In this document: one piece after another, positions 10,913 to 23,629 of the stretch
Layout: each line of letters opens with the position of its first letter
Position numbering within the stretch: position 1 is the first letter of the stretch
From: Heterodera schachtii
Taxonomy: Eukaryota > Nematoda > Chromadorea > Rhabditida > Heteroderidae
Length of the DNA stretch: 64,000 nt
Assembly (NCBI GenBank): GCA_023374025.1
Contig: SIJG01000001.1
Span: 4,176,616-4,240,615, forward strand
Direction: 5' to 3'
Made by a program: the position numbers and the translations under genes
The notes under the pieces: model-generated
The model's database searches: none
The model's input: only the letters and a program-made list of their open reading frames with translations
What the model was told of the DNA's origin: nothing

Positions 10913-12426
10913 ATTTAATTGAAAATAATTTTTTAATAAATATTAATATTTTATTTTTATTTATTTTTGGCAGCAAAAAACGACCATTTATGTAATAAGA
11001 TGACAAATCGTTTCCAATTTCCTTAAAAAAGTAAGAATAACAAATGGAAAATGAATTCAAAGGAATGTCTATGAAACATTTAATTATTAGTAAGTATTTT
11101 TTATATAATTTTATAATTTTACAGAATTATCAGTTGTTTAAAAGAATTAATTCCTAAAAATAATTGATATATATTTTTTTTATTTACATTTAATTAAAAG
11201 AAATTAAGAAATTCTGTGGGATGGGACGGAGAAGGAGACGGACAACTGTTCACCATATTTCAACTGTTCATCAGCAGCCTAAGGGAGGGATAAAGCAATA
11301 AATCTCCAACACATTTGACAGCAGCAGCAGCAAGAAGAGAAATGAAAGATTTATAATGGGAAAAAGACAAAATGCCAACGGTCAATTTTTAATCAAAAAT
11401 CAAAAAATTATTTTTATTTTAATGGACATAAAATAATCAAAAAAGCATTTGTCGATCAGATCAGAAAACAATTTTCAAATGGTATAAAGAAGGGATAAAG
11501 CAATAAATCTCCAACCCATTTGGTAGCGGCAAGAGAAGTGAAACATTTATAATAGGGAAAAGGCAAAATGCCATTTTTTCACCAAAAAATAGGCAAAAAA
11601 TAAATTTGTCGATGCCAAATATTTGCAAATGGATGGGAAAATTTTGAAAATTAAGGATACAAAAGGGCATCATAACCTTTTAATATTTTTTAAAATCCAC
11701 CAATTTGCAACTGATGCCAAAATTTTTAGCAAATTTGAACCCCATAAAAAATGCCCTGAAGCGCACCAAATTTTAAAGGAACAATATTTAGGCCAAAAAT
11801 AAAGTAATTAGCAAAAAATGGGCAAAACGAAATAAACTGCTAAAAATGATTTCTATTTAAACAATGATCACTATTTTCTCATCAGTAACTGAATGTTATA
11901 AAAATGGAAAATTTTTCTATTTCTAATTAATCATCGGCGATCAGATTTGATCAGTCAGTTAGCTTAATGCGTTGATCCGGATTTGTTGGGATTTGATTTA
12001 TCATTATAATTAATGGAAAAATCGGACAAAAAATTGAAAGTATACATAAATAAATTATTTATTTAAAAGAATAAATTTTTTTTAAACAAAAAGAACTTAA
12101 TTTTATTTTTTATTATATATGTATAATTTTATTTATTGAATTTTGTTTCTTTCTGCTGATAAGGAAATGCCTATGGTTTAATCAGTCCGTAATTTATCAT
12201 CATTTTTCTAATCCATTTAATGGTTCCTCTATAAATAAATCAATGTCATTAATATTTTATATTATTGAATTTTTTAGCTAGCTATGTATATGTACATATT
12301 TTAATAGTTTTGGTTAAAAGAAATTTGCTACAATACCTGAAATTTTCAAAATAAAAACCTTAAAAATTTTATTTGAAAATTTCAACAATATAAATAATCT
12401 AGAATTATTATTTTTTTGATAAATAT

Positions 12427-12660
12427 TAGAGCTAGCTAGATCTAGGCCTGGATCCCCAGGCCTGGATTTTCCTGGATTTTGTCCAGGAAATCCTGGTCCA
12501 GGTCCAACATGTAATCCAAGCCAGATCCAGGTTATGCATGAGAAACAAGTATTTTCCTGGATAATATTTTAAAATTTGTTGCTTCGAGAAAATCCAGGCC
12601 CAGGCCTATAACCAGGCTATGACAAGCCCGAATTTTTCCTAGACCTGGAATTACTGGATT
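12427..12660. repeat. CCTGGA/TCCAGG word cluster, probably a decayed foldback element
   Basis: It opens TAGAGCTAGCTAG, which fits the hAT pattern, and carries inverted CCTGGA and TCCAGG words as in the intact element at 48356-48882. I could not find a matching right end or target duplication, so it is probably an old or truncated relative. Confidence 0.5.
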
Positions 12661-13299
12661 TTATTTTTAAATTTTCAGTTTAATCTATATTTTCTAATTA
12701 GTTTTACAAATATTTCAGAGTAAAATATTTCTTGTTTTTTATTGTGCAAATAATTGATGAGATTTTCAAGCATTTACGCATCGATTGATCGAAAAGATAA
12801 ATGTGATCAAATCAATAAAATGGTATTATTTAAATTTGAAATCGAAGACAATTAAAAGAAAAATTTAATCATTCATTCATTCGTTGCCTTTTATGTGAAT
12901 GGTTATGAAATAAAATAAGAAGAAAAATAGATAAAAAAAAACTGAGAATTTGCAAAAATAAATGAGAGGAAAACAAAAATGGAAAATTTGGAAAATGATT
13001 ACTGTACAAATAAAATGGTATGGTAACATTTCAAATATACGGTATATGATCATTCAATTCATGGAATAATTGATGAATTTTCAGGCTGAATAATAATTCT
13101 CAGCTTCTCGATAAAATCAAAATGAAAGCCTGGCTTTTAGGTGTAAGAATGTGATTGCTGAGTTCAAGGAATACGATAATCTAAATTACTGTATCAAACG
13201 AAAAAATTCCCAAAAATACCCGCAAAATGAGATTTAAAAAAAAAATTGTAACATAAAATGGGAAAATGGCAAACAAAAAATTAAAATAACAAAAGTAAT

Positions 13300-13600
13300 G
13301 CTCAAGACTCTCGGTCATGTGATGCTCGACTACTCGACTCAAGAAATCGTATCGGATTGAGTCTCGGCCTAAAAAGCGTATCGGCTTTTTGAGTCTAGAC
13401 CAAAAATTGTGTTGGTTTTTTGAGTCTCGGTCCGATCGCCTTTTGAGTCCCGGTCTCTAACCAAAATAAAGTCTTTTAGAATTATCGGTTGGCAAGAACT
13501 CGATTCTCGAACCCAAATTTGAGTCTCGACACGAAAACCATTCCGACTTTTGAGTCCCAGTCTCGATTCTCGCAAAATGCTTGTCAGTCTCGAGCATCAA
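13300..13600. repeat. gagtctcg word cluster with foldback symmetry
   Basis: The plus strand carries many gagtctcgg and gactcgac words. The left end, gtgatgctcgac, is roughly inverted at the right end, gtctcgagcatcaaatcac. Similar ctcgag-rich segments occur at 18340-18540 and 20895-20990. No clean target duplication is visible. Confidence 0.45.
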
Positions 13601-13707
13601 ATCACTAGCACAGAAAGCAAAAAAAAAAACAACAACAAAAAATGGAACAAATAAAGCGGAAAAAGCAAAATTTGAATTTAGATGGTACTGTACTTGAACT
13701 GCTTGAA

Positions 13708-16700
13708 TTAGTTGTACAGTAATTGCATATACAGTAATTGTTTTTTGAAATTAAATTTAATTTTGAACTTTTTTTGATTGTCCGAGTTTTTTAAGCGTTT
13801 CCAAACTCCTGAAAGCGTCCGTACGGGTTGACTATTGCCGTTACTGATCTGCTGATAATTGCCGGCCGAAGTTCGAATGGCACCGCCATTTCTAAAATTT
13901 GTTTATTTTTTTTTAAATTTTAATTATTAAATAAAATAAAAACATAAAAAAGGGCCGAAAATAAAAAAGCAACAAAGAAAACAAAATACACAAATGTTTC
14001 AGAATTTAAAAAAAGCAAAACAAATATTTCTAAATATTCAAATTTTTCAACAAGATTTGATCAGTGATGTGAAATTCTGTCAATTGATCACTTTGGGTCA
14101 ACTCTCAAGTGATCTGATCAAATTCTTTCAATGGTTTATGTGATCCCAAATTTTCCATCAATGACTAATTTGGACAATTTACAAGAACTGAAATTTTGGA
14201 TCAACACTGATCAATTTGATTCAATTTACGAATCACTAAAAATTTCGGATCAACACTGATCAACTGCAGCTGATCAATCAATGCCTCCTCCTTCCTTACC
14301 TTGTCAGTGTGCCGAGACGCAATGTGCCAGCCGGGGCGGACGCGTTGGCATGCGAAGTGAGCAACTGTTGCTGCCAGCTGGGCGCATTTTGCTGCATGAT
14401 GCCCTCAGGCGAATTTCGGAGTTGAACTGTGCCGGCGGTTACGGTGCCATTGCTGAAACAGAGACACAGAAAAAAAGGTGGACCACAAAATAGCACACAC
14501 TACAGACAAACAGACAGAGACAAAAAATGGACAGAGACATACAGACAGACAGTCGAGACTGAAATTGTCGAGAATCAAGACTAAAAAACTCAAAAACACG
14601 AGCACTTTTTTTGCTTGCCAAGATCAAGGGTCTTGAACAGAAATAGACGTAAAAGCAGTGGGAATACGGTAGGGAGTTTTAAACAAGGAATACGGTAGGG
14701 TAATGTGTTAGAAGAATAATAACGGGTGAATTTTGTATACATTTTTAAAAGGAGCTGCTAAGATCAATTTAATAATATGTAATTCTCGATAGAATTCGCG
14801 GCATGAGAAATTTTCGGACGGAATCCGGCACGAGATTCTGGAATGAAAACTGGGACGAGAGATTCCTCAAAACGGATTCCGGTACGAATTTCGAACGGAA
14901 TCTGGCACAAAAGGTAATCTGGCATGAGAATCTCGATCAGAATTCGGTATATAAATTATTGATTTGATCAGGCAGGGCAGCAGCTCTTTTTTAAAAAATC
15001 CAATCACATTGAATTGTGTGTTGATGTGAATTGATGGCACTCAGTGGTGAGATTCAAATACATAGAAAAATGTGTGCGAAAATACGGTGACAAAAATCCT
15101 ACGGTGCCGTCGAATTTTGTGCCATGCCACCACTCTCTGCCGCCGAAGTGTTGGCCAAATGTTGTCGCGCGCGCGGGTTGAAAATGTTCGTGTCATAAAT
15201 GTTGTCCGGCATTGCGTCATGACCACGGGGCGAGAATTGGTCATCATTATCCACCTCCGAATAGTCGTTGGGCCTGGCCAAATTAGAAGTTAATTAGCTA
15301 CCTAATTAAAAATGGTCCAATAAAAATAAATTTTATGACACGAATTTGCCGAAAGTTCTCCAATTTCGATAAAAACCTCAAAAATAAAACAAAATGATCG
15401 GGTCCAGGAGATCACATGATATATAAAAAATTTATGCCATGTAATTGTTGAAATAAAAAGGTTTTTTAAAATAAATTTAATTGGAATTATTTAAAATTTA
15501 ATTCGGCCAAAATTTTAATGGAAGATTTTTAATTTCAAGTTAAATTTAGCAGCAGCAAAACTCACAAGCGTGTGAAGATGTACCACGATTTTGAGACCAA
15601 AATCAGCAGAATAAACAGTGAAAGGCCAAGCACAAACAAAGTGAACGAGATCAGAGCGGAGCCAAAACTGAAGAAACCCGAATTTTAATCGGTTTGAAAA
15701 TTCACAATTTTAAGCGTAAAAGCGGTAAAAATTTCGACACCGAACCCTGACGTTAATTTGCGATCCGAATTCCCGTTTTTCTTTTGCCCCGTCCCGACTC
15801 ATTACAAATTCTCGAGTGCCAATTCAAATTGAGGAATATCGGTCCAAGAATCCCCAGTTTTCAGTGGCACCGTCCCATACTCGATACAAATTCTCGAGTG
15901 CCGATTCAAATTGCCGAGATTTGACCCAGGATTTTTCTTCGGCATTAATCTTGGTCCAAATATGTATTAATCCCAATCCGGTGTCAAGACCCAAAAGTTA
16001 AGTGGTCCTACAATCCATGCCGGCAGAAGCCATGCTGCATGCCAAGAACGTCATGATGAAGTGCCGAGCATTGAAGTGCCGAGTGCACGGCGCCCTCAAG
16101 GCGTGCCGTGGTGATAATTTGTGCCGCAATTTGCGCAGTGACCGACTCAATCTGTGGGGAAACTAAGATTTATTTAAAATAAATCACGTTCCCTGAAAAT
16201 TATTTTAAAAAATTTTTTTAGATAAATTTTCTAATTTTTGTAACAATTTTTTTTTCCTCGGTGGCGCGCGCCTACGGTACCACAAAATTTCTTAGTTTTT
16301 TTTTTTCAAAATCCTCGAAATTGGTCATATATAGCCAGTGGACACCCTCAATCCCTCAAAAACAAATTAAAATTAAATTTTAAATAATTAATTTAAAATG
16401 TTTTTTCGATGTTACCTCCGCTGAACCGTTGAACAGACGTGCAAGCAGTGCCTCCAATTTGTGTTCAGCTTCATTCTGTTCCATGCTAAGTTGACGAATC
16501 ATTGCCAGCGGCAGTGCCCCGGGCACTAATTTATCACTGAAAACTCATTAAATGGCAGGGGAAATATGGTATTCATGGAAAATACCCAGGATACGGTATT
16601 TTAATTAATTAATTAATTAATTCCGCCATGCCTTCCATGACAAGGGAAACACAGTATTCCCGACAGTAAGCCGACTACAGTATTTTTTAATAATTAATTT

Positions 16701-19700
16701 AATTAATTACCCCAATGCCTTTGATGTTGCCTCAGGGCTTGTGTTCGGCTCCTGCATTGTGCAGTCCGAATAAAATTGGATGACATCAATTAGCTCGTCG
16801 TTGAGATGCGTGCGCAGAAAGGGGCGACCATCCGAGCAGAAATCGGCATAAGCCTTTGAAGTAGAGAGAGAAAACAGAATGCCAAACTTGAACAAATTCA
16901 AATATTAGTGCCATTTTTGTAAATGTCAAAAATAACAATTATTAATAAAAACAGTCGAAATCATTTAATTTTGAGTTTTTTTTCGCAAAATTTGAAAATC
17001 CAACTGAAAATCGTTGATCCGATTTAGAAAGTTGAAATTTTTTGAAACTAAAATTCAAAAAATTTACTAATTCCCATTAAAATTTTAGCAAATTTTTTAA
17101 ATGAAAATGGTGTTTTTTAACTAATTTTAAAAATTTGAAATTTTTTAATGCAAAAAATTCCCATTAAAATTATTTTCCTCATATTTTTTTTAATTTGAAT
17201 CATTTTTCGATGGCATTACTTACCACAGTGAGCGGAAATGCCGCAGAAAAGAGAAGCCATGTGACGAGAAAAATGACCAGGCCAAGGCCAGAGAAAATGA
17301 TGGCACCTTTACGGGACTGACGACAGAACGCAATGACACCGGCGAACAGCACGGAAAGCATAATCAAAGGCAACAACAGACAGAGCAACCATCTGAGAGA
17401 GAGGGGTAAGTAATTAATTATATTAATTGATATTAATTATTATCTGAGGTTGAATTATCTGAGATGTATAATTAATTAATTAACCCTACTTTTAATTGAA
17501 CCGAAAATCTATTTAAATAGTCATTAATTATTTAATTGACTATCCCAAATTCAAAACAATCTTAGACAGTTAATTAATTAATTAGCAATTAATTGATTAA
17601 TAGTAAATATTAATTAATTACTCTAGGATAAATTCATCTCAGATGAATAATTAATTATTAATTAACAATTAAATTATAATCATTAATAAAAACCATCGGC
17701 AATCAGAAGAAAAATTATTAATTACTAAAATAATTAAATACGACATAGCAGGAGGGTAATTAGTTAAGTACTAGAATATTATTACTAATAATTACTAAAA
17801 TAATTAATTCTTTTTCTTATTATTATTCCGCCACTCTGACCACCTCTCCAACTCCACTCTTTCGCCCTTCCGTTTTGCCGCCTCCAAAAATTGCGTGTCC
17901 GCCAAAATGGCCAATGTTCGCCCCAGGCGTTGCTTGAGCTCATCCACTTTATCCGACAATTCAGTGAGCAGCGAATCCGCTTCTCGGATCATCTGAACAC
18001 AGAAAAAATTTCAAATTTTCCAAAAAAAAATTCGTTACTATTTGAAATTTACGATTTTTTTTTTACCGTAGTTTGATTGATCACATCTTTGCTCTTCTGT
18101 TCAATCAGCAATGTGAGCTGATCAATGTGACGCGACAAATGCCATTGTGACTCATTCAATTTGTGTGTCTGACAAATTTTTAAATAATTAAGACTTAATT
18201 GACCTAATAGTTAGGCACAGGGATTTTCGAAATCCATCGATAACGGAAAACACTAATTATTGTAGCGATAATGTATCCTCTAGCCTCAAATCGCTACATC
18301 AAGTTGAAAAATTTTTAATTTTTCATTTCGTGAGGCCGGAATTTACTCCCCCTGGTTACGGGCCTGCTCGAAACCCGAGATACAGAATTATCTGTCTTGG
18401 GATGACTTCTTTTCATGTGCTGCTCGAGACTGATAATTTTTCCCGAGACCGAGACCCAAAAAAGCCGAAACTTTTCTCGAGTCGAAATTCGAGACCGAGA
18501 CTTACTCTCGAGTAGCAATATTCTTTTCCCCCAAATCACCTTTTCCATTGCGACACGGAATGCGTTTGCGACATGCGCAAGTGCACCAGTTGATTCGCGC
18601 ACGCTTTTGTTGACGTGTTCATTACCGTATAGGCAGGCGCCCATCAGTGCAAAGCACAGTACGCTGACCAGGCTAATACAAACACTGTATAGTTAGTTAG
18701 CTGAGAGTTGTTGTGTACTGTATGTTTGATAAAGGTGTACTGTGATATATACAGTACTAATAAATACTGTGTAGTTTGACAGCTGTTTCTCACTGTAGTT
18801 TGATAAAAAAAGGCACTGTGATGATATATGCGGTAAAAATTGGGTGTGATTTTTCTTTTTGTCTAATTTGGCTCATTAATTTATAATTACCCCATTTATC
18901 CAATTTATTATTAATTTATTAAAAACATAGAGCTTTCTGCCACCATTTCTCGTGACTAAATTCAAAAAACAGTAACTCACAACAGTGCACAGGAGAGGCG
19001 TCCAATGCGAGTGCGCGATGTACGATTTGGCGTGCCGGAACGGTGCGCGAGGCAGCATTGTGCTACCCACTGAAAATTAGGGTGATCGGATCATCACAGA
19101 TTCGATCAGATCAGTTCAATGATCACGGTGGCATGACCGGCGGATTTCAGTCTCAACGCAAATTCTCGGTTTAAAATCCCGTAAAAAGTGTCGAATTTTT
19201 GAGGCCTCGATTTTCGAGAAACGAAATAAGCCATGGCATTGTTTTTTCTTTATGAATGGTATTAATCCAACAAAAAAATGGTCCATTTTTGTATGTTTTT
19301 GTGTACCCACCCAAAGAAGTGTGGCGAGCAAAAACAACAGAGCGAGCAGCAGCGAAAGTGCGCACAGAATGACAAGGGACTGAAAAAAATTGAAAATTTA
19401 AATTAAAAAATGCCAAATGATTTCCATTAAAATGCCAAATAATTTCAATCCATTTTGGAAATTTAAATCGAAAATGCCAAATAATTCCATTATTTTGGAA
19501 ATTTAATTTTATATGCTAAATAATTCCCATTCATTTTGGAAATTAATTTAAAATGTCAAATAATTTCCATCCATTTTTCCATTTAATTTTTTTCCATTTT
19601 CTTCAAAAGTTTTCACTTTCGTTCTCTCCGTCCAATTTTTCATTGTACACATTATTTTGCCTCCAATTTCCCCCTCCCCCCCAAAAAAAGTGTCCCCAAA

Positions 19701-20563
19701 AATGTGACAATAATTTATTTTTGTTGGCCCCTGGGGGCACGGGCGACATTTTTAAACGGCCTCTGCTGGCGACTAACGACCAAAAGCACAACAACAACAC
19801 AACGCCAATCCAGCACAGATGTGTGTGCCTGTGTATATAACTATTTGCTATTTGGGGGGATTGGCTAATGGCCCCCCATTTGCCCCCTCAGCTGGAAGTC
19901 AAAGCCAAAGTCAAACGGTTTCACATCCCCCCCCTCCGGGGTCGAGGTTATATCCAAAAATCCACCGCCGCCACGTTGGCGCCATCGGCAAGATTAATTG
20001 CTGGGAAAGCGGGCGGCGGCCCGCTTCGAGGGCGGAAACAGTAAAAAGAAAAAGCCGCTTTTGCCCCACGGGGACGCGGGCGACTTTAGTTGGTGTCAAA
20101 AGTCATTCATTCATTCATTTTCAAAGTTGGATGAGGTATAAAAAGTGGCGGTTGAATGACTTTTGCCAAAATGGGCTTTTTAACAAACAAACAAAAAAGT
20201 CATTATTTTCTTTTAAATTTTGAAAAAAATTTTTATTGTAACCCTTAAAAAAATTAAGCCATCGTAGAGGTTAATTAATTACTAATTACCCTAGTTGGGA
20301 ATTGGCAATTATGTAATTATTAATAACTCCTCGTCATTAGCCATCAGATGGTGAAACCAAAATTTCCATCAAAACTCCCTAGTCCCAATGATCAAAGATT
20401 GAAAGTTTGAATTTGATCGGACTTGCGCATATTCTCCGTTCGGGTCCACGTCGAACGGCGTTTCCTGGCGCAAGCGGTTGAAGCGGAAGTCAAAGTGCGG
20501 CACGCGATGGGTCCATTTGAGAAGCCAATCGGCAAAGTTGGTCCTAGGCTGTTGTTCACCCAT
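13708..20563 (-). CDS. Tweety-family (TTYH) membrane protein, 14 exons
   Basis: Tweety homologues are multi-pass plasma-membrane proteins linked to volume-regulated anion conductance and lipid handling. Phase-consistent exons: 20563-20423, 19379-19311, 19069-18981, 18684-18540, 18168-18067, 17992-17844, 17392-17224, 16853-16711, 16536-16416, 16151-16012, 15667-15566, 15273-15103, 14452-14300, 13891-13708; total 625 residues. Family landmarks: the N-terminal WLLKWTHRVPHFDF, TM1 near residues 48-70, TM2 ending ACLYGNEHVNKS, the joined junction ELERWLLCLLLPL leading into TM3-TM4 (about 232-285), ADFCSDG, QCSALHHDV, TM5 near 424-448, and PNDYSEVDNDDQFSP at the start of the cytoplasmic tail. Sequons NKS, NES, NQT and NGS lie in predicted outer loops. 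An acceptor (tttcctag) lies 69 bases before the ATG. The Gln/Asn-rich tail, about residues 450-625, is the least certain part. Confidence 0.93.
18330..18535. repeat. ctcgag/gagacc foldback word cluster in tweety intron 4
   Basis: Inverted words cccgagacc, ctcgagtcg and gagaccgag fill the intron next to the exon at 18684-18540. It resembles the clusters at 13300-13600 and 20895-20990. It creates short ORFs on both strands that are not genes. Confidence 0.5.
19400..20175. promoter_or_regulatory. Composition-shifted block with a TATA-like box in tweety intron 1
   Basis: Inside intron 1, the sequence from about 19640 turns C-rich and then GC-rich. It ends with tataaaaagtggcgg at about 20138 on the plus strand, opposite to the gene. 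The upstream part (19400-19570) repeats a phrase, aatgccaaataatttcc, four times. It might be a divergent or intronic promoter, but no plus-strand exon follows. Confidence 0.2.
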
Positions 20564-20639
20564 TGGAGAAGGCCAGCAGCAGCAACAGCAGAATGAGTGA
20601 TGGAATTGGCCAAATTATGGCAAAAAGAAAAATTCTAGG

Positions 20640-21360
20640 AAAATAAAAAATTTAATTTTGAAAATTTTTAAAATTAGAAAAATATCATTTAACAAATGAA
20701 TGCCTAATACATACTACATTTTCTAGAGATTTAAGCAAAAAGGTGCAATGAAGAAGCGAAAAAATTACGGGTATGCGTGTTGGGAAGGGATGTTGCAGTC
20801 CGAAAATTATCGAATAAATTAAATTTAAATATTTTATCAGTAATAAAAAATTTTTTAAATAATTGTTAGATAAAATGGAATAAAATTTCTTTTAATAACT
20901 CGAGAATTTCTCGAGTCGAGACTTGAGATCAAATCTTGAGACCGAGACAGAGTTATGCACTTCTCGAGTCGAAATCCAATCCAAATCCAAAGAAATTTAA
21001 TTTGGCTGGATTCAAATAAGCCATAGAAGAAGAAAAAGCAACAGCATCAACAAATTGGTCAACGCTTTGAAATTAAACGAAAAATATTTTTTTCCGATTA
21101 AAAATTGCAAAAATTAAATTTTCCCACGGATTTCACACACTCATTTCTTCATCTTCAACTGTTGGGAATTAAACATACAATAATAAATAAATAAATGCAG
21201 GGCAATTGAATTGTGTGGAAGAAATGAGAAACAACGATTAACGAACGATTTGGGATGGCGATAACAAAACGGCAGCAGAACAGAGCCCAAACGGGGGCAA
21301 TTCCATTCAATTCATTCATTCATTCATCCCATTTTATGTAAAATGTTGTGAAGAATAGGG
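20640..21360. other. 5-prime flank of the tweety gene
   Basis: AT-rich with a ctcgag word cluster at 20895-20990 and no coding block recognised. It should contain the promoter of the minus-strand tweety gene, but no single element stands out. Confidence 0.4.
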
Positions 21361-21365
21361 GTCGG

Positions 21366-21880
21366 ACTGAGTTGGACGAGCGGGCGGGGGCACGGGGGGG
21401 GGGGGACGGGCAAAATTCAGGCGGGGGCATTTTCAAAAGCGGCGCATTTTGATGAATTATGCAAATTTAAAAAAAATTTTTTATCAGAGAAAAAGCATTT
21501 TATTTATAGATTCCAGATCAGGTTCGACAAAGGACCTTGGATTAGGCACCATCTGACTCTGGACTGAAAACTTATTTCCCGAACACTTGGATCCGGTTAC
21601 TTTTTTCAACAAAAAAAAAACATGGACAAATTAGCAGGGGTCCTTGAAAATTTTTAATCGAAGATGATCAGTGCCAAGTTTTTTCACGCGTCCAGTGCTC
21701 TCCACTAATTGGTTTGATCATTTATTTGGTAATTGTTTGAAGTGCGAAGAGCGGGGGGGGGGGGGGCGGGGAAAATTCAGGCGGGGGCATTTTCAAAAGC
21801 GGCCCATTTTGAGCATTTTGATGAATTATGCAAATTTAAAACATTTTTTGTTTTTATCAGCGAAAAAGAATTGCTAAATT
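21366..21880. repeat. Duplicated 100-bp GC-rich segment around a dispersed repeat
   Basis: A block with a G run, then aaaattcaggcgggggcat and tgatgaattatgcaaattt, occurs at about 21395-21480 and again at about 21753-21845. Between them, 21505-21750 is a copy of a dispersed repeat also found at 28060-28435. It shares ttagcaggggtccttgaaaa and ctctccactaattg and ends in the phrase tgaagtgcgaagagcg. Confidence 0.75.
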
Positions 21881-22960
21881 GTTAAATTGTGTTTAAATTA
21901 TGATAAATAAAAAATGGAAATGAGTTAAAAATCCATAATTATAGAAAAGAAATTTTTTTTTTTTGTCATTTTACCGACTTCCCATTGAAAAGTAACTTTT
22001 GAAATTTAAAAAAAAAATCGAAAGGATATATTGTAAGGTTGGTAAAAAATTTGAGATTGATAGGTCAATGGGAAGAAGATTTAAGCTGAGAAAATAACAT
22101 CTGATCGCATGAGACACATTAGGAGAAATAATTAATTATTTTTTCAATTATTTTCCTTCCTCTCCCATTAATTTTGCCATTTAATTTTTAAAATTTGAGC
22201 CGGTTTTGGGCATGGAGTCGCAGATTTTGCACACGAAACAATAGATTTCCACGAGGGATTTTCATTGTCAATGATCCTGTCAGTGATTAGACAGAAATGA
22301 ATTTGTTTTTCTAAAATATAGCCCCCAGGGGCTCTTATTTAGGGGGAGGGGAGTTTAGTTTTTCAACCTCTCCCCGCCCTCTTTTGAACAAGATATTTTA
22401 TGAGGGGTATGACTGTAATTTGGGAAATACGAAAGCTAGTTTTTCACGGTCTAGCTTTGTTTTCCTGATCGGAAATCTGATACTCGAAAAAAACAATAAT
22501 TGAGGAAAATGCTGATGCTGATCAGAGAAAGAAGGTCGAACAATCGGGCGGGTTAATGACTCTCGAGGATATGGGATGATTGGATGCATTAAACTGAGCT
22601 GTCAAAATAAATTAATACCATTTTTAAGTTGCTCCGATCAGCAAAAAATTTCACTCAGCAATTGAATCATCAAAAATTTGTGCAAATTGTCAAAATCTCA
22701 ACAAAAAAAAAGTTTCCGATCACTCTGATCAGTGAGGATGTAGTGGGTCATTTGTTCTCTTCAAAAAATGACCACTTTAACGTCGTAAGGGAAGTGATCG
22801 ATTTTGGACAAAAGTTTGGGTGGGGGCGGTGCGCCGAAAAGGTGAACAAAAGTGCAACGGGAAGGAAACTCGAGACTTTTAAATGCTCGAGAGTCAACAC
22901 AAAGATGAACTTTGTTTTGGCAAAATTTTCAATAGAGTGAGAGAGTGGGAAATTTCTGAG
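21880..22960. other. No gene recognised
   Basis: Mixed AT-rich sequence. The plus-strand ORF at 22629-22940 begins at a non-ATG codon, shows no domain and has no convincing splice context. Confidence 0.4.
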
Positions 22961-23380
22961 GTGGGATAGAGAGAAAGAGAGATAAAGTGAGAGTGATTTT
23001 AAAGTGGCACAAAGTTGAGGGGAAAGAGAGAGAGAGAGAGAGAAATCCTAGGTTTTGAAGATGACCAGAGGGCACTGGCAAAAAGTTCTCTATTCGAAGA
23101 AATCTGATAGTGTCCGAAAATTTTTTTGCCTCTCCATCCCTTCGGCCCGTTTCTGATCACTCCGATCAGAGCAGAGCAGTCAAAAAATGACTGTCTGATC
23201 CTCTGATCACACCGATGAGAGCAGCGCAGATCAACAAAGTCCCCAACAAGAATTGTTGGATCATTTGTCCATTTCAAAAAATGACTCTTTGATCCTAGAG
23301 CAGAGCAGATCAACCACAAGCCCCAACAAGAAATAAATTGTCGGATCACTTATCCGCTTCAAAAAATGACCGTTTTTAAA
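22960..23380. repeat. GA dinucleotide tract followed by ~120-bp imperfect repeats
   Basis: gagagagag runs at 22965-23042 precede repeated blocks built from gatcagagcagagcag, ccccaacaagaa, and ttcaaaaaatgac (about 23150, 23215 and 23295, with a related piece at 22740). The copies are imperfect, and the minus-strand ORF across them is repetitive. Confidence 0.6.
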
Positions 23381-23389
23381 CGCGACGAC

Positions 23390-23625
23390 GAAAATCACTG
23401 TGTGGTGGTTGGTTGGCGTTTTGTGTGATCGATTTCGGACGACGGGGGGGGGGGATGAGGTTATTGGGCTTGGGCTCGGGTGGTGGTGGTTCTGTTGGTG
23501 TTGGAAGGATTGGTTGGGGTTGGTCTGCGGAGATGTGAGGTTTTTGTGGGCTCCCCCCTATCGTCCGTCCGTCCGTCCGCCTCGTCGTTTTTCGTCGCCG
23601 TCGTTTGTGTCAATGAATGAATGAG
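23390..23625. other. G/T-rich island
   Basis: A strongly G- and T-biased plus strand (ggtggtggtt, gggcttgggctcgg) with a G run at 23443-23452 and a tandem gtccgtccgtccgtcc. No gene was recognised; it may be G-quadruplex prone. Confidence 0.4.
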
Positions 23626-23629
23626 CAAG

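Larger units (their letters stand above)
10930..13690. other. Intergenic region between the S28 and tweety genes
   Basis: No gene was recognised. It is AT-rich with TTAATTAA-like motifs. Two word-repeat segments lie inside it: CCTGGA words at 12427-12660 and gagtctcg words at about 13300-13600. A short phrase (gggataaagcaataaatctccaac) is duplicated at about 11286 and 11492. Confidence 0.55.

Noticed and set aside
7000..14280. Many GATC sites as a methylation or regulatory signature
   Set aside because: They are concentrated in a few tandem repeats and tgatca-rich intron sequence; simple duplication explains them.
20392..20613. Alternative upstream start for the tweety gene giving a leucine-rich leader
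   Set aside because: The leucine-rich reading just 5-prime of the ATG is in another frame, has no ATG and ends in TGA; the MGEQQ start matches the family N-terminus.
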